64,000 nt of DNA, from NCBI GenBank assembly GCA_947624645.1, contig CANQLG010000005.1:28104-92103 (forward strand). The letters run 5' to 3'. The notes beneath the pieces were generated by a model. The model saw only the letters and a list, made by a program, of their open reading frames with translations, was not told where the DNA came from and searched no databases. A program made the translations under genes and the position numbers. The DNA is from Candidatus Gastranaerophilales bacterium. GTDB lineage: Bacteria > Cyanobacteriota > Vampirovibrionia > Gastranaerophilales > Gastranaerophilaceae. Shown here piece after piece: positions 7,349-16,266 of the stretch (the stretch's first letter is position 1; each line of letters begins with the position of its first letter).

Positions 7349-9835
7349 TTATTTAACAACTATATTAACAAGTTTCCCCGGTACTACTATTACTTTAACA
7401 ATTTGTTTCCCATCAGTAAGTTCTTTTATTTTAGGGCTGTTTAAAGCAATTTTTTCCAGTTGTTCTTTAGATGATTCTGCATCTACTTCAATTCTGTCTT
7501 TAACTTTACCGTTAATTTGAGCAACAAGAGTTATTGTAGAAGCTTTTGCCAGTGCTTCATCATATTTTGGCCATTCTAATTTGTGAATGGAGTCTTTACC
7601 GCCAAGCCCCTCATAGATTTCTTCCGTCATATGAGGTAAAACGGGTGCTAACATCTTTAAAAACGTAACAAGTGCGTAGCTTAAGACTTGTTTATCTTCT
7701 GTGTTAAGCTCTTTCTTTACACTCAGATAGTCATAAAGAACATTTGTAAATTCTCTGTATTTTGAAATTACGGTATTGAATTGAAATTCATTTGCAATAT
7801 CCTGTGATACTTTCTTTATTGTCATATGAACTTCACGAATTAAATCATTATTTTCTTTAGATAACGATTTTACGTCAGGCAGTGAGCAATTCAAATCAAT
7901 ATTATTTTGATTATCGGAATATAATCTCCATAATCTGTTTAAGAATTTATAGCAGCCCTCAACGCCTGCATCCGACCAGTCAAAATCTCTGTTTGGCGGT
8001 GAATCTGACAAAATAAATAATCTTGCGGTATCAGCCCCGTAGTTAGCGAATATTTCATCAGGGTCTACCGTATTTCCTTTTGATTTTGACATTTTAGAAC
8101 CGTCTTTTAATACCATACCTTGAGTTAACAGGTTCTTGAACGGTTCATCTATATTAATAATACCTAAATCTCTTAAAGCTTTTGTAAAAAATCTCGAATA
8201 TAATAAGTGCAATATTGCATGTTCTATACCGCCTACATATTGGTCAATAGGCGCCCAATAGTGGAGGATGTCTTTATCAAACGGGGCATCTTGATTCCTT
8301 GCATCGGTATATCTGTAAAAATACCAATTAGAACACATAAATGTATCCATTGTATCGGTTTCACGTTCTGCTTTGCCGCCGCATATCGGGCAAGTTGTAT
8401 ATTTAAAACTTTTGGAGGTTTTAACAGGCGACATACCTTTTACACTGAAATCAACATCTTCAGGAAGTAAAACGGGTAAATCTTTCTCGTCAACCGGTAC
8501 TGTTCCGCATTTTGGACAATAAACGATTGGAATCGGAGTACCCCAATATCTTTGACGGGAAATTAACCAGTCACGAAGTCTGAATTGTACTTTGGCTTCT
8601 CCAAACCCGCCTTTTATTGCTTTATCAATAATTACCTGTTTTGCTTTTTCATTATCCAATCCGTTGCAATCCATCGAATTAATAAGTACGCCTTTATCAA
8701 CGTAAGCCTCTTTTAACTCGGTTAAGGGATTTTCCGGATTTTGAATAACTATTTTTATCGGAAGATTGTATTTTTTTGCAAAATCAAAGTCACGTTCATC
8801 GTGTGCGGGAACGGCCATAACGGCACCTGTTCCGTATTCTGCCAAAGCATAATCTGCCGTCCAAATCGGAAATTCTTCGCCGTTTAGGGGGTTTATTAAG
8901 TGAGTACCCAAAGGAACTCCCGTTTTAATTCTTTCCGTAGATAAACGTTCAATTTCCGTCATTCTTCTGGCATTTTGTCTGTATGCTTCAACTGCTTGTT
9001 TATTTTCAGGTGTTGTTAATTTTTCAATGTCTTTGTATTCAGGTGCAACAACAAGGTAGGTAATACCGTAAGCGGTATCGGGTCTTGTTGTATAAACGGG
9101 AACTTCCAAGCCTTCTATTTCTTTAACTTTAAATCTTAAAATAGCCCCCGTTGAGCGATCTATCCAATTTTTCTGCATTATTTTTACGCTGTCGGGCCAG
9201 CCTTTTAGCTTTTCTATATCATCTAAAAGCTCTTGTGCGTAGTCGGTTATTTTTAAAAACCATTGAGAAAGATATTTTTTCTCTACTTCTCCGTCGCATC
9301 TCCAGCATTTGCCGTCAATAACCTGTTCGTTTGCGAGTACTGTTGCACAATTATTACACCAATTAACGGCAGCTTCTTTTTTATATGCCAAGCCTTTTTT
9401 GTACATTTGTATAAAGAAATATTGTGTCCACTTGTAATATTCGGGCAGACATGTCGTAACTTCTCTATCCCAATCTACCATTAACCCTAATTCTTTTAAC
9501 TGCTTTTTCATATAAGCAATGTTATCTAAAGTCCATTTTTTGGGATTAGCACCGTGCTGTATAGCGGCATTTTCGGCAGGGAGCCCAAAACTGTCCCATC
9601 CCATCGGATGAAGTACATTATAGCCGTTCATCCTTTTATATCTGGCTATAACGTCAGATATAGTGTAATTTCTGACATGTCCCATATGCAGTTTTCCTGA
9701 CGGGTATGGCAGCATTGATAAAATATAATATTTTTCTTTATCTTTATCGTTATATACTTTATTTAATTTTGTTTCATCCCAGTGTTTTTGCCACTTTTTT
9801 TCAATTTCTTGCGGAAAATATCTGTCTTTCAGCAC
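7349..9835 (-). CDS. leuS: Leucyl-tRNA synthetase
   Basis: 828 residues from a GTG start at 9835. That start has AGGAG eight bases upstream, while an in-frame ATG 21 nt earlier has no ribosome site. The class I signature HMGH sits within PYPSGKLHMGHVRNY near residue 47. The editing (CP1) domain lies in the middle, with TRPDTAYGITYLVV. Zinc-ribbon cysteine pairs (YCPKCG, TCPICGG) follow. The catalytic KMSKS loop is in DGSKMSKSKGNTVDP near residue 585. The enzyme charges tRNA-Leu and removes misactivated amino acids. It is a single-gene unit between a terminator and the divergent glycosyltransferase gene. Confidence 0.97.
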   Translation of the reverse strand: MLKDRYFPQEIEKKWQKHWDETKLNKVYNDKDKEKYYILSMLPYPSGKLHMGHVRNYTISDVIARYKRMNGYNVLHPMGWDSFGLPAENAAIQHGANPKKWTLDNIAYMKKQLKELGLMVDWDREVTTCLPEYYKWTQYFFIQMYKKGLAYKKEAAVNWCNNCATVLANEQVIDGKCWRCDGEVEKKYLSQWFLKITDYAQELLDDIEKLKGWPDSVKIMQKNWIDRSTGAILRFKVKEIEGLEVPVYTTRPDTAYGITYLVVAPEYKDIEKLTTPENKQAVEAYRQNARRMTEIERLSTERIKTGVPLGTHLINPLNGEEFPIWTADYALAEYGTGAVMAVPAHDERDFDFAKKYNLPIKIVIQNPENPLTELKEAYVDKGVLINSMDCNGLDNEKAKQVIIDKAIKGGFGEAKVQFRLRDWLISRQRYWGTPIPIVYCPKCGTVPVDEKDLPVLLPEDVDFSVKGMSPVKTSKSFKYTTCPICGGKAERETDTMDTFMCSNWYFYRYTDARNQDAPFDKDILHYWAPIDQYVGGIEHAILHLLYSRFFTKALRDLGIINIDEPFKNLLTQGMVLKDGSKMSKSKGNTVDPDEIFANYGADTARLFILSDSPPNRDFDWSDAGVEGCYKFLNRLWRLYSDNQNNIDLNCSLPDVKSLSKENNDLIREVHMTIKKVSQDIANEFQFNTVISKYREFTNVLYDYLSVKKELNTEDKQVLSYALVTFLKMLAPVLPHMTEEIYEGLGGKDSIHKLEWPKYDEALAKASTITLVAQINGKVKDRIEVDAESSKEQLEKIALNSPKIKELTDGKQIVKVIVVPGKLVNIVVK

Positions 9836-9890
9836 TGTTTTTCTCCTAATTATCATTATTAATTATAATTTAAAAATAAAAAAACATGCA

Positions 9891-9899
9891 TGCTATAAT
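9891..9899 (+). promoter_or_regulatory. Extended -10 promoter giving a leaderless start at 9906
   Basis: TGC-TATAAT, an extended -10 box, ends 6 nt before the ATG at 9906. The -35 region is weak, as is usual for TGn promoters. There is no Shine-Dalgarno. Confidence 0.55.
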
Positions 9900-9905
9900 A
9901 TTTAG

Positions 9906-11363
9906 ATGAAAAAAAATTTTTTGATATATTTTGTAATCATATTTATTTATGCCGTAATAACTTTAATATGTTTACTTCATCATGAAATTTGGTCTGATGA
10001 AGCACAGGTATGGCAGTTATGTAGTCATTTGTCACCGATTCAGTTGTTAAAACATCTCCATATTGAAGGACACCCTCCATTATTTTATTTTTGTGTAATG
10101 CCTTTTGCCAAATTATCTTCAAATATAATCTTTATGCAGTTAATATGCTGGTTAGCTTCAGTATTTGCCGTTGTTTTATTATTTTATTTTTCACCTTTTA
10201 ATATTTATGTAAAAATTTCTATTTTATTAAGTGCAGGCTTTTTTTATTTTTTCCCTGTTATAGCAAGAAGTTACTCTATCATTCCTGTTTTAGTATTTTT
10301 AGCTGCGATTTTATATTCAAAATCTAAACAACATCCTTTTTTGTATTGTATTTTATTATCATTAATTGCAAATACCCACGTAATTATGTTTGGTTTTTCG
10401 TGTATGCTTTTAGCGGATTTTATTTGGAATAATATTATTAAAAAATATAAAAATGAAAAAATTGTAAAGTATATTATTTCTTCTGTAATTGCGTTAGTAT
10501 TAATATTTTATACGGTTTTTCAGCTTCATGATACGCTTTCTTTAAATCAATTTATTTCATTAAACGGAGCAGGTATTTTTTCAAATATATATAAAGTTTG
10601 TTTATCTTTCTTTATAAATTTGTATGATAAGGATATTTTTATATCCAATATTATTAAAATTTGGCAAATACCTTTTATTCTTACGGTTTTTATATTGTCC
10701 ATATTATTATTTATATATTTACTTAAAAACAGTAAAAAGATGTTTTTTATTGCATTTGTGTCAATATTATTTCAGTTTGTTGTGTATATTCTGGCATACC
10801 CTTATATTTTTGTATGCAGAATATTTACGGCTTATATAATATTAATTTTTTGTTTTTGGATAGTGTATGAAACAAATGAAAATACCCTCCCCAGACTGAA
10901 ATTGAATCTTATTTTGTTCTTTTTGTTTTCTCTTACAATTTATAACGGTATAAATTATTATATAAAAGATATTAAATATAATTATTCGGATGCAAAAATT
11001 GTATCGGAGTGGATAAAAAAGAACATTAATCCAAATACGTCTGTTATTACAACGACTAATGAACCCTATACTGTTGCAATTGCTTATTATCTCGAAAATT
11101 CTCCGTATCATATAGTTTCTTTGTTAAGAAATAGTAAGTTTAAATATGTAATTTGGGATGAAATTACAAATATTAATTTTACTCCATTGGCTCTAAAAGA
11201 ATATTTAACTCAACACGGCTGGGATAATAAGAATATATTCATACTCCGCATAACTAATGATGATAAAAAATATGACTTTTCCCTAGATAAATCATTTATA
11301 AAAGTATATGATTCAAAAGAATTCATTATTTATAAGTTAAATAATTGCAATAATCTTATCTAA
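9906..11363 (+). CDS. GT-C type membrane glycosyltransferase (ArnT/PMT-like, family 39 superfamily)
   Basis: 485 residues with about ten membrane helices. After the first helix the extracytoplasmic loop carries EIWSDEAQVW (near residues 27-36). The acidic pair there matches the catalytic position of lipid-phosphosugar-using GT-C enzymes. HIEGHPPLFYFC follows near residue 55, another family-like loop. The C-terminal 130 residues are soluble. Such enzymes move a sugar from a polyprenyl-phosphate carrier to lipid A, glycan or protein outside the cytoplasmic membrane. A Dol-P-Man synthase-like gene (51939-52640) in the same window could make a donor. The acceptor is unknown. Confidence 0.75.
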   Translation: MKKNFLIYFVIIFIYAVITLICLLHHEIWSDEAQVWQLCSHLSPIQLLKHLHIEGHPPLFYFCVMPFAKLSSNIIFMQLICWLASVFAVVLLFYFSPFNIYVKISILLSAGFFYFFPVIARSYSIIPVLVFLAAILYSKSKQHPFLYCILLSLIANTHVIMFGFSCMLLADFIWNNIIKKYKNEKIVKYIISSVIALVLIFYTVFQLHDTLSLNQFISLNGAGIFSNIYKVCLSFFINLYDKDIFISNIIKIWQIPFILTVFILSILLFIYLLKNSKKMFFIAFVSILFQFVVYILAYPYIFVCRIFTAYIILIFCFWIVYETNENTLPRLKLNLILFFLFSLTIYNGINYYIKDIKYNYSDAKIVSEWIKKNINPNTSVITTTNEPYTVAIAYYLENSPYHIVSLLRNSKFKYVIWDEITNINFTPLALKEYLTQHGWDNKNIFILRITNDDKKYDFSLDKSFIKVYDSKEFIIYKLNNCNNLI

Positions 11364-11365
11364 AT

Positions 11366-11452
11366 CTATATTAAGATATTATATCTTGTTACAGGTTGTT
11401 TGATATTTATCCCATAGACACGGTCTGCAATTTGCTGTATTTGTCAGGCAGA
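11366..11452 (-). pseudogene. Remnant of a GT9 heptosyltransferase-like gene (last ~25 codons)
   Basis: Read on the minus strand, this stretch encodes NTANCRPCLWDKYQTTCNKI and then stops. The intact GT9 gene at 14755-15747 encodes NNSDCRPCLWEKRQTTCKEL near its C-terminus, so the homology is clear. Nothing upstream in the same frame is preserved, because the paralogous SGNH gene (11456-12376) abuts it. It is a leftover of a lost tandem copy. Confidence 0.8.
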
Positions 11453-11455
11453 ATA

Positions 11456-12376
11456 TTATAATCTTTTTGCTATTTTATCAGTTAACAAATCCCAAGCTAT
11501 ACCTGTGGGATGTCCATCTTCAGTCCGTTTATACGGTGGCTTATTTAAATCTGCATCAGTCAGCTCTTTTGTTTCAATTACTTTAAATCCGTTTTTTTCT
11601 AATTCTTTTTTTATTTCATCGGAATATTTTATATTTTCATACATAATTACCGTGAATTTAACTTTGTTACCCCAATTTTTTTCAAAATTATTTCGACTGT
11701 CTATAAAATATTTTACGGTTAAATTAATTGGTAATTGCTTAAATTTTTCATTATTCAAAACAATTTGTGCCCATTTATGATTTATTTTTCTGGTTATATA
11801 TAGTGACCTTATTAAATTTTGAAAATGATTATTATAATTATTCATTACAAATTTATTATTCCTTATTGAATAATGTAATAAATAATGATCACAATGAATT
11901 TCAAAAAAGTCAACAAGAGCACGCCTTATCTGATCATCAATCATTATATATATTACGTTATTACATTTTGGAACAAGTTTATAAAAATCTTTTTGAGTTG
12001 ATTGATAATACATATGTTGAAAACTTCCTGCAGGCAAAGCTCGATTTATTACAGGAACTTTTAAAAGTTTTGATAATTTATATTCAAATGTATCTTCTGT
12101 ATTTATATATTGCCCATAAGCAAAAGAACATCCAAATACTGTTATTGGCTGCTTTTCGTAATCTACTCCTTCTATTATAGGCATTTTCCTGCCTAAAGCT
12201 TCTAAAGAAACTTCGTGAACTCTAAAATTCTTTATTAAATATGTTTTTTTCGAACTTTCACAGTACTCTGTTTTACATCTTTTCAGGTAATTTTTTGCGA
12301 CAATATCATCTGTTATAAAAATTATTAAAACAATCAATATTATATTAATTATAATTATTTTTAATATTTTTTTCAT
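11456..12376 (-). CDS. Membrane-anchored SGNH-hydrolase-like protein, copy 1
   Basis: 306 residues: an N-terminal membrane anchor (residues 3-22, very Ile-rich) and an extracytoplasmic domain. GCSFAYG at residues 82-88 fits SGNH block I with the nucleophile Ser. DGHPTG near residues 287-292 fits block V (Asp and His of the catalytic set). It is a clear paralog of the protein at 13751-14737. Both share 'INRALPAGSFQHMY'-type phrases near residue 110 and QIRRAL/HPRRML near 155. Proteins of this layout often acylate or deacylate surface glycans; here that is inference. Its neighbours are decayed GT9 fragments on both sides. Confidence 0.75.
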   Translation of the reverse strand: MKKILKIIIINIILIVLIIFITDDIVAKNYLKRCKTEYCESSKKTYLIKNFRVHEVSLEALGRKMPIIEGVDYEKQPITVFGCSFAYGQYINTEDTFEYKLSKLLKVPVINRALPAGSFQHMYYQSTQKDFYKLVPKCNNVIYIMIDDQIRRALVDFFEIHCDHYLLHYSIRNNKFVMNNYNNHFQNLIRSLYITRKINHKWAQIVLNNEKFKQLPINLTVKYFIDSRNNFEKNWGNKVKFTVIMYENIKYSDEIKKELEKNGFKVIETKELTDADLNKPPYKRTEDGHPTGIAWDLLTDKIAKRL

Positions 12377-12384
12377 TGATCATG

Positions 12385-12640
12385 CTCATTTATTTGTCTT
12401 TTATAAATTTTATAATTTGTTCTGTACTTATATTGACACTTAAGTTTATTGCAGGTTATTTTGCGTTTATCACATAGACATAGTTGGCAATCTGTGGTAT
12501 TTTTTACAGCTGTATATTTATCAGAAGCAGGAATATGTTTTTTCATCAATCGGATTTAATAATGAATGGCTTTTGTATCTGCGGCTATGCCTATATGAAT
12601 GAACTGAATCCAAACACATAAATATTTCACTGCCTCGTAT
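12385..12640 (-). pseudogene. Decayed 3' part of a GT9 heptosyltransferase-like gene
   Basis: Aligning the minus strand to the intact GT9 gene (14755-15747) shows matching stretches in shifting frames. Examples are SEIFMCLDS for SEVLICSDS, HIGIAADTKAI for HIGIATDTKTI, PIDEK for PTDEK, and DCQLCLCDKRKITCNKLKC for DCRPCLWEKRQTTCKELKC. In-frame stops and frame changes interrupt it, so no product can be made. It lies directly upstream of SGNH copy 1 in the transcription direction, where the intact GT9 lies relative to SGNH copy 2. Confidence 0.82.
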
Positions 12641-12756
12641 ATAACTGTATTCCTAATATCTACAAGAATTATTATATTCTAAATACAAAAATATTACAAA
12701 ACTATTATTTTGGCTACCTGGCTGTCAATTAACTCAAAGATATATTTTTAAACTTT

Positions 12757-13725
12757 TTAAATATGATTACAGTAAAACTCCCATAGCAAAATGTAAGGAA
12801 TTACAATCGGCGCACCGACTATTGCGACGACTCCCATAGCAACATTTGTACCGGCATTGGCGGCTATTCTTCCCGCTACTTTTCCTTTTTTTATGTAATG
12901 CCATTTTCCGTCATACATTACTTCAATATTTTCACCGAAATTGCCTGTTTTAAGTTTCCCTATTCTTATATCTTCAAATTTAGCAGCCGTATGCATGCCT
13001 GTTTTTAAATCAAAAAGTCCGTATTTCCCGTTTTGTTTTAATTTTAAATAAGCACTGTTGAAACCTAATTGAGTTATTTCATCATAGATAAACTCTGTTT
13101 GTTCTTCGGCTTTATTGATATTTATAATCCCTAATTTGTTGTTTTTCTTTGCAACATAATATAAATTCGCATCATCTTTATTATATGCGGATAGTATTTC
13201 ATCATAAATATAAGGGATTGCTTCTTCGCTCTTATTTTCTGATGCATTATATTTAATAATGCCGAATTTACCGTTATTTTTTGCGGGTATATAAAATGAA
13301 TGCACATAATATTTCCAACTGTCGGAAATAAATTCGGCTCTTCTTATTGCGGGTGCAGTATCTTGTTGTCTATTAATTAAATAATAATTATCATCGGAAA
13401 CTTGGAAAATTAAGTAGTTTGAATTTACTGGGATGATGTTTTTAAAAATAATGCTATAAGGACAAATGCCTTTTGTATTACAAACTCCCTTTTTACTGTT
13501 AATAGTTACTATGAATTCATTATTTCCAAAATATTTTATATCATCAAATTGTGCGGGAATTATAACATTATCATGTTTATCTTTTACCCCAAACTTATTG
13601 TTATCTTCAAGTAAGTAAAAATGTTGACCGAGCGCTTTTTCATTATTATTTTTTTGTTCTGCAAAAGTGTAATTAGTCATATTGCAGATAAAAACTGTTA
13701 AAAAAAATATAATAAATTTTTTCAT
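12757..13725 (-). CDS. Secreted or membrane-tethered WG-like repeat protein
   Basis: 322 residues from the ATG at 13725, which has AGGA nine bases upstream; a longer frame reading would run into the preceding gene. Residues 1-23 are a signal peptide (FIIFFLTVFICNMTNYTFA). At least four degenerate repeats follow. Each has a form like NNKFGVKD...IIPAQFDDI, NGKFGIIK...IPYIYDEI, NNKLGIIN...EFIYDEI and NGKYGLFD...AAKFEDI. They match the WG (KWG) beta repeat in which the Trp has been replaced. A hydrophobic segment near the C-terminus (VVAIVGAPIVIPYILLW) may anchor it. It follows SGNH copy 2 by 25 nt. Its function is unknown. Confidence 0.72.
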   Translation of the reverse strand: MKKFIIFFLTVFICNMTNYTFAEQKNNNEKALGQHFYLLEDNNKFGVKDKHDNVIIPAQFDDIKYFGNNEFIVTINSKKGVCNTKGICPYSIIFKNIIPVNSNYLIFQVSDDNYYLINRQQDTAPAIRRAEFISDSWKYYVHSFYIPAKNNGKFGIIKYNASENKSEEAIPYIYDEILSAYNKDDANLYYVAKKNNKLGIININKAEEQTEFIYDEITQLGFNSAYLKLKQNGKYGLFDLKTGMHTAAKFEDIRIGKLKTGNFGENIEVMYDGKWHYIKKGKVAGRIAANAGTNVAMGVVAIVGAPIVIPYILLWEFYCNHI

Positions 13726-13750
13726 AAAATTAAATCCTTTATATAATAAG

Positions 13751-14737
13751 TTATTTAGGAAGATGTTCGGCAATAAGCGGGGTTAATAAATTCCAAGCTT
13801 CTTCACTCGGATGTCCGTCATTTTCTATGGAATATTTTTTATTTAATATTCCATTGTTTGTTATCTCTTTTGCATCAATAACATTAAAGCCGTTTTTTTT
13901 GAGTTTTAATTTTAAAATTTCTTCATAGGGCAGTATATCGTATATTATTACAGTAAAGTTGATTTTATGGTTATATCTTTTCTCAATATTTTTTCTTGTT
14001 TCTGTAAAATATAAAAGTTCAATATTCGTTATTTTATCAGCATTTTTACTGTTTTTTAAAAAATTATATACTAAAGAATGATTTAGAGCCTTTATTGTGT
14101 ATAGCGATTTAAAAAAGTTTTTTATAGGATTTTTGTAATTATCCATAACAAGTTTGTTATTTTTTATGCAGTAGTGAAGCATAAAAAAATCAAGGTGCGG
14201 ATAAAAAGAATATATAAGCATTCTTCTTGGATGATCACTCATTAGTATATATATAAAATCTTTTGCATTTGGTATGTAATCATAAAATTCCTCTTGAGTA
14301 CTGAGAAAATACATGTGCTGTAAACCTCCAGCGGGAATAGCTCTGTTTATAACGGGCCTTTTCAGCAGCTGTTCAAGTTTGTATCCGAAGGTTTGATTAA
14401 AATTTAATTTTCTTCCGTATGCATATGAACATCCGAATATTATAATCGGATTATTTTTAATTTGTGTTTTTGTTTTTTTTATATTAATTTTGTGTGGATG
14501 AGGTGCAGGATGATAATTATAAAATTCACTTCTGCCTATATAACTTGCGTCAATTTCTCTTACCGGAGGGTTATTAAATAAATATGTTTTCTTGGCTTTC
14601 CATTGAGGATATTTCTTGCTCTCTTTTATGTATATATAATTATCTAATATAAAAAACAAAACAAGAAAGATTAAAATATTACAAGTAATTATTTTAATAT
14701 TTTTAAAATCAAATTGTAAAGGTTTGTTTTTTTTCAA
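13751..14737 (-). CDS. Membrane-anchored SGNH-hydrolase-like protein, copy 2
   Basis: 328 residues from a TTG start with GGAG seven bases before it. A membrane helix (residues 15-32) is followed by an external domain with GCSYAYG at residues 102-108 (block I) and DGHPSE near 307-312 (block V). It is paralogous to 11456-12376, with the same order of conserved phrases (VINRAIPAGGLQHMYFLST; IYILMSDHPRRM). It lies 17 nt downstream of the intact GT9 gene and is probably co-transcribed with it. A role in modifying the glycan that GT9 helps build is a reasonable guess only. Confidence 0.75.
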   Translation of the reverse strand: MKKNKPLQFDFKNIKIITCNILIFLVLFFILDNYIYIKESKKYPQWKAKKTYLFNNPPVREIDASYIGRSEFYNYHPAPHPHKINIKKTKTQIKNNPIIIFGCSYAYGRKLNFNQTFGYKLEQLLKRPVINRAIPAGGLQHMYFLSTQEEFYDYIPNAKDFIYILMSDHPRRMLIYSFYPHLDFFMLHYCIKNNKLVMDNYKNPIKNFFKSLYTIKALNHSLVYNFLKNSKNADKITNIELLYFTETRKNIEKRYNHKINFTVIIYDILPYEEILKLKLKKNGFNVIDAKEITNNGILNKKYSIENDGHPSEEAWNLLTPLIAEHLPK

Positions 14738-14754
14738 AACTTTGCTCCGAAGGT

Positions 14755-15747
14755 TTAAGGATATATATATTTTATAATTTGTTCTGTATTTATATTAAGA
14801 CATTTTAATTCTTTGCAGGTTGTTTGTCTTTTTTCCCACAAACAGGGACGGCAGTCTGAATTATTTGTTATTGCAATGAATTTTTCTGATTTGGGCAATA
14901 ATTTTTTTTCATCAGTCGGACCGAATATTGCAATCGTTTTTGTATCGGTAGCTATACCTATATGCATCGGAGCCGAATCTGAGCATATTAATACTTCACT
15001 GCTTTTTATCAATTTTGCTAAATCCATAATGTTTTTAGTTTTACCGTACATATCAGTAAAATTACTTAAATCAATATTATTTAGAGCCTGACGTATTTTT
15101 GAAATACAAATTTCGTCATCGGGTCCGCCTGCCAATATCACTTTTTTACCGCTTTTTAGGAGTTTTTTTATAAGTTCGGCCCAAACTTCGGCATCAAATA
15201 TTTTAATTATATTTTTTGAAACACTTATTTTGCTTACCCCAGGATGAATCAATACCGAATTTTCAATTCTGGAGGAATCCTTGACATCTATTTTTGGCAG
15301 TTCAAACTCACCGTCTGTTATCGGTTTTGCCAAGTCAAAATACATTTTCGCAGCATATTGATTTTGATTTAATTCAACGGCATGGGTCAAAAGTTTTAAA
15401 CTTAATTTTGATGTTTTGTATCCGACTCGTGTTTTTATCCCCGTAAAAAACAGTAAAAGACTGATTAAAGGGTTTGCACCCGAAGATATAACTAAATCAT
15501 ACCCGCCAGTTAAAGCTTTAAAGTATAATTTTAACATCTCAATATATTTATTTTTTGTTTTTATATCAATGCAGAAATACTCATTTATTAAATTTGTAAG
15601 ATTAACAAAACTTTTACTTCTGCCCTCCAAACATAAAGTTATTTTAGCTTGGGGATATTTTTTTCTTAAACTTTGTATAACAGGCATAAAAAGTATCTCA
15701 TCGCCTATTCCCCCAAAGTTTATCAGTAAAATATTATTATAAATCAT
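14755..15747 (-). CDS. ADP-heptose:LPS heptosyltransferase-like glycosyltransferase (GT9)
   Basis: 330 residues in two Rossmann-like halves. The N-terminal LINFGGIGDEILFMPVIQSLRKK is the family opening loop, with GD next to the base in the WaaC/WaaF fold. The C-terminal half has VLIHPGVSK..., LAGGPDDEICISKIR and the nucleotide-sugar signature SSEVLICSDSAPMHIGIA, followed by FGPTDEKKLLP. A cysteine cluster near the end (DCRPCLWEKRQTTCKELKC) is also found in many GT9 proteins of the same subgroup. The donor may be a heptose or another sugar. It starts 1 nt after the stop of the upstream small gene and heads the SGNH/WG operon. Confidence 0.85.
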   Translation of the reverse strand: MIYNNILLINFGGIGDEILFMPVIQSLRKKYPQAKITLCLEGRSKSFVNLTNLINEYFCIDIKTKNKYIEMLKLYFKALTGGYDLVISSGANPLISLLLFFTGIKTRVGYKTSKLSLKLLTHAVELNQNQYAAKMYFDLAKPITDGEFELPKIDVKDSSRIENSVLIHPGVSKISVSKNIIKIFDAEVWAELIKKLLKSGKKVILAGGPDDEICISKIRQALNNIDLSNFTDMYGKTKNIMDLAKLIKSSEVLICSDSAPMHIGIATDTKTIAIFGPTDEKKLLPKSEKFIAITNNSDCRPCLWEKRQTTCKELKCLNINTEQIIKYIYP

Positions 15748-15748
15748 T

Positions 15749-16096
15749 TTAGAACGGCTTTGTTTGATTTAATTTGTTTCTTAATTCTCTAAAACGGGCG
15801 ATATCTTCCTGTGCTTTGCCTGTTTCTCTGAATACTACCTGACTTGAGGGGTGAACCATCATAATACAATCTATATGGATTTCTATAAAATTATATCTTC
15901 TGGGCGGCAGGTTGGAATTTCTTGCCAGTATTTCTGCATTGGTGACGGCTAAGAATCTCTTTTCCTTATCGTTTAATAAATCGGTAAGTTCTCTGTTCGT
16001 TTTAGTATATTTTGAAACATGAACGGTACCTTTAATTTCATGGTCTGCTGTTAATATAATAACCTCTATTGGTACTGTGTCTATATCTTTAGCCAT
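15749..16096 (-). CDS. Conserved small protein (DUF6812-like), unknown function
   Basis: 115 residues with the Shine-Dalgarno GGAAGG eight bases before the start. The first half alternates beta strands: IEVIILTADHEIKGTVHV, then RELTDLLNDKEKRFLAVTNAEI. A segment RRYNFIEIHIDCIMMVHP and a charged helix follow. The layout (an N-terminal 'T.dh.i.G.ihv' strand and 'LN....fl.vt.a') recalls small DUF6812-like proteins found in cyanobacteria-related genomes, from memory only. There is no signal or membrane segment. It sits one base upstream of the GT9 gene, so it is probably in the same operon, but the link may be only positional. Confidence 0.65.
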   Translation of the reverse strand: MAKDIDTVPIEVIILTADHEIKGTVHVSKYTKTNRELTDLLNDKEKRFLAVTNAEILARNSNLPPRRYNFIEIHIDCIMMVHPSSQVVFRETGKAQEDIARFRELRNKLNQTKPF

Positions 16097-16162
16097 ATTT
16101 TTACCTTCCGGAATAATCTTTAATAAAATTATATTATAAATTTACAATTAATGCCAGTATTT

Positions 16163-16236
16163 TGTGCCCGATGGGAGTTGAACCCACATCTAAAGACTTC
16201 GGAGATCTTTGCTCTATCCAGTTAAGCTACGGACAC
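16163..16236 (-). tRNA. tRNA-Arg(CCG)
   Basis: A full cloverleaf of 74 nt can be folded on the minus strand. The acceptor is GTGTCCG/CGGGCAC with one T-G pair, the D arm GCTT/GAGC, the anticodon stem AAGAT/GTCTT around loop CTCCGAA, and the T arm GTGGG-TTCAACT-CCCAT. The anticodon CCG reads CGG (Arg). The discriminator is A, and the 3' CCA is not encoded. Confidence 0.95.
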
Positions 16237-16266
16237 AAGCGTTATATTTATTATATTTATAAAAAA

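Noticed and set aside
9830..9856. ATG at 9856 as leuS start
   Set aside because: The AGGAG ribosome site lies between that ATG and the GTG at 9835 and fits only the GTG.
11767..12180. 137-residue + strand frame
   Set aside because: It is antisense to SGNH copy 1, whose frame has a clear signal anchor and two active-site blocks. The + frame has no ribosome site and a low-complexity peptide.
12377..12756. Ordinary intergenic spacer
   Set aside because: Comparison with the intact GT9 gene shows a decayed copy up to about 12640, so it is listed as a pseudogene. Only the last ~100 bp look featureless.
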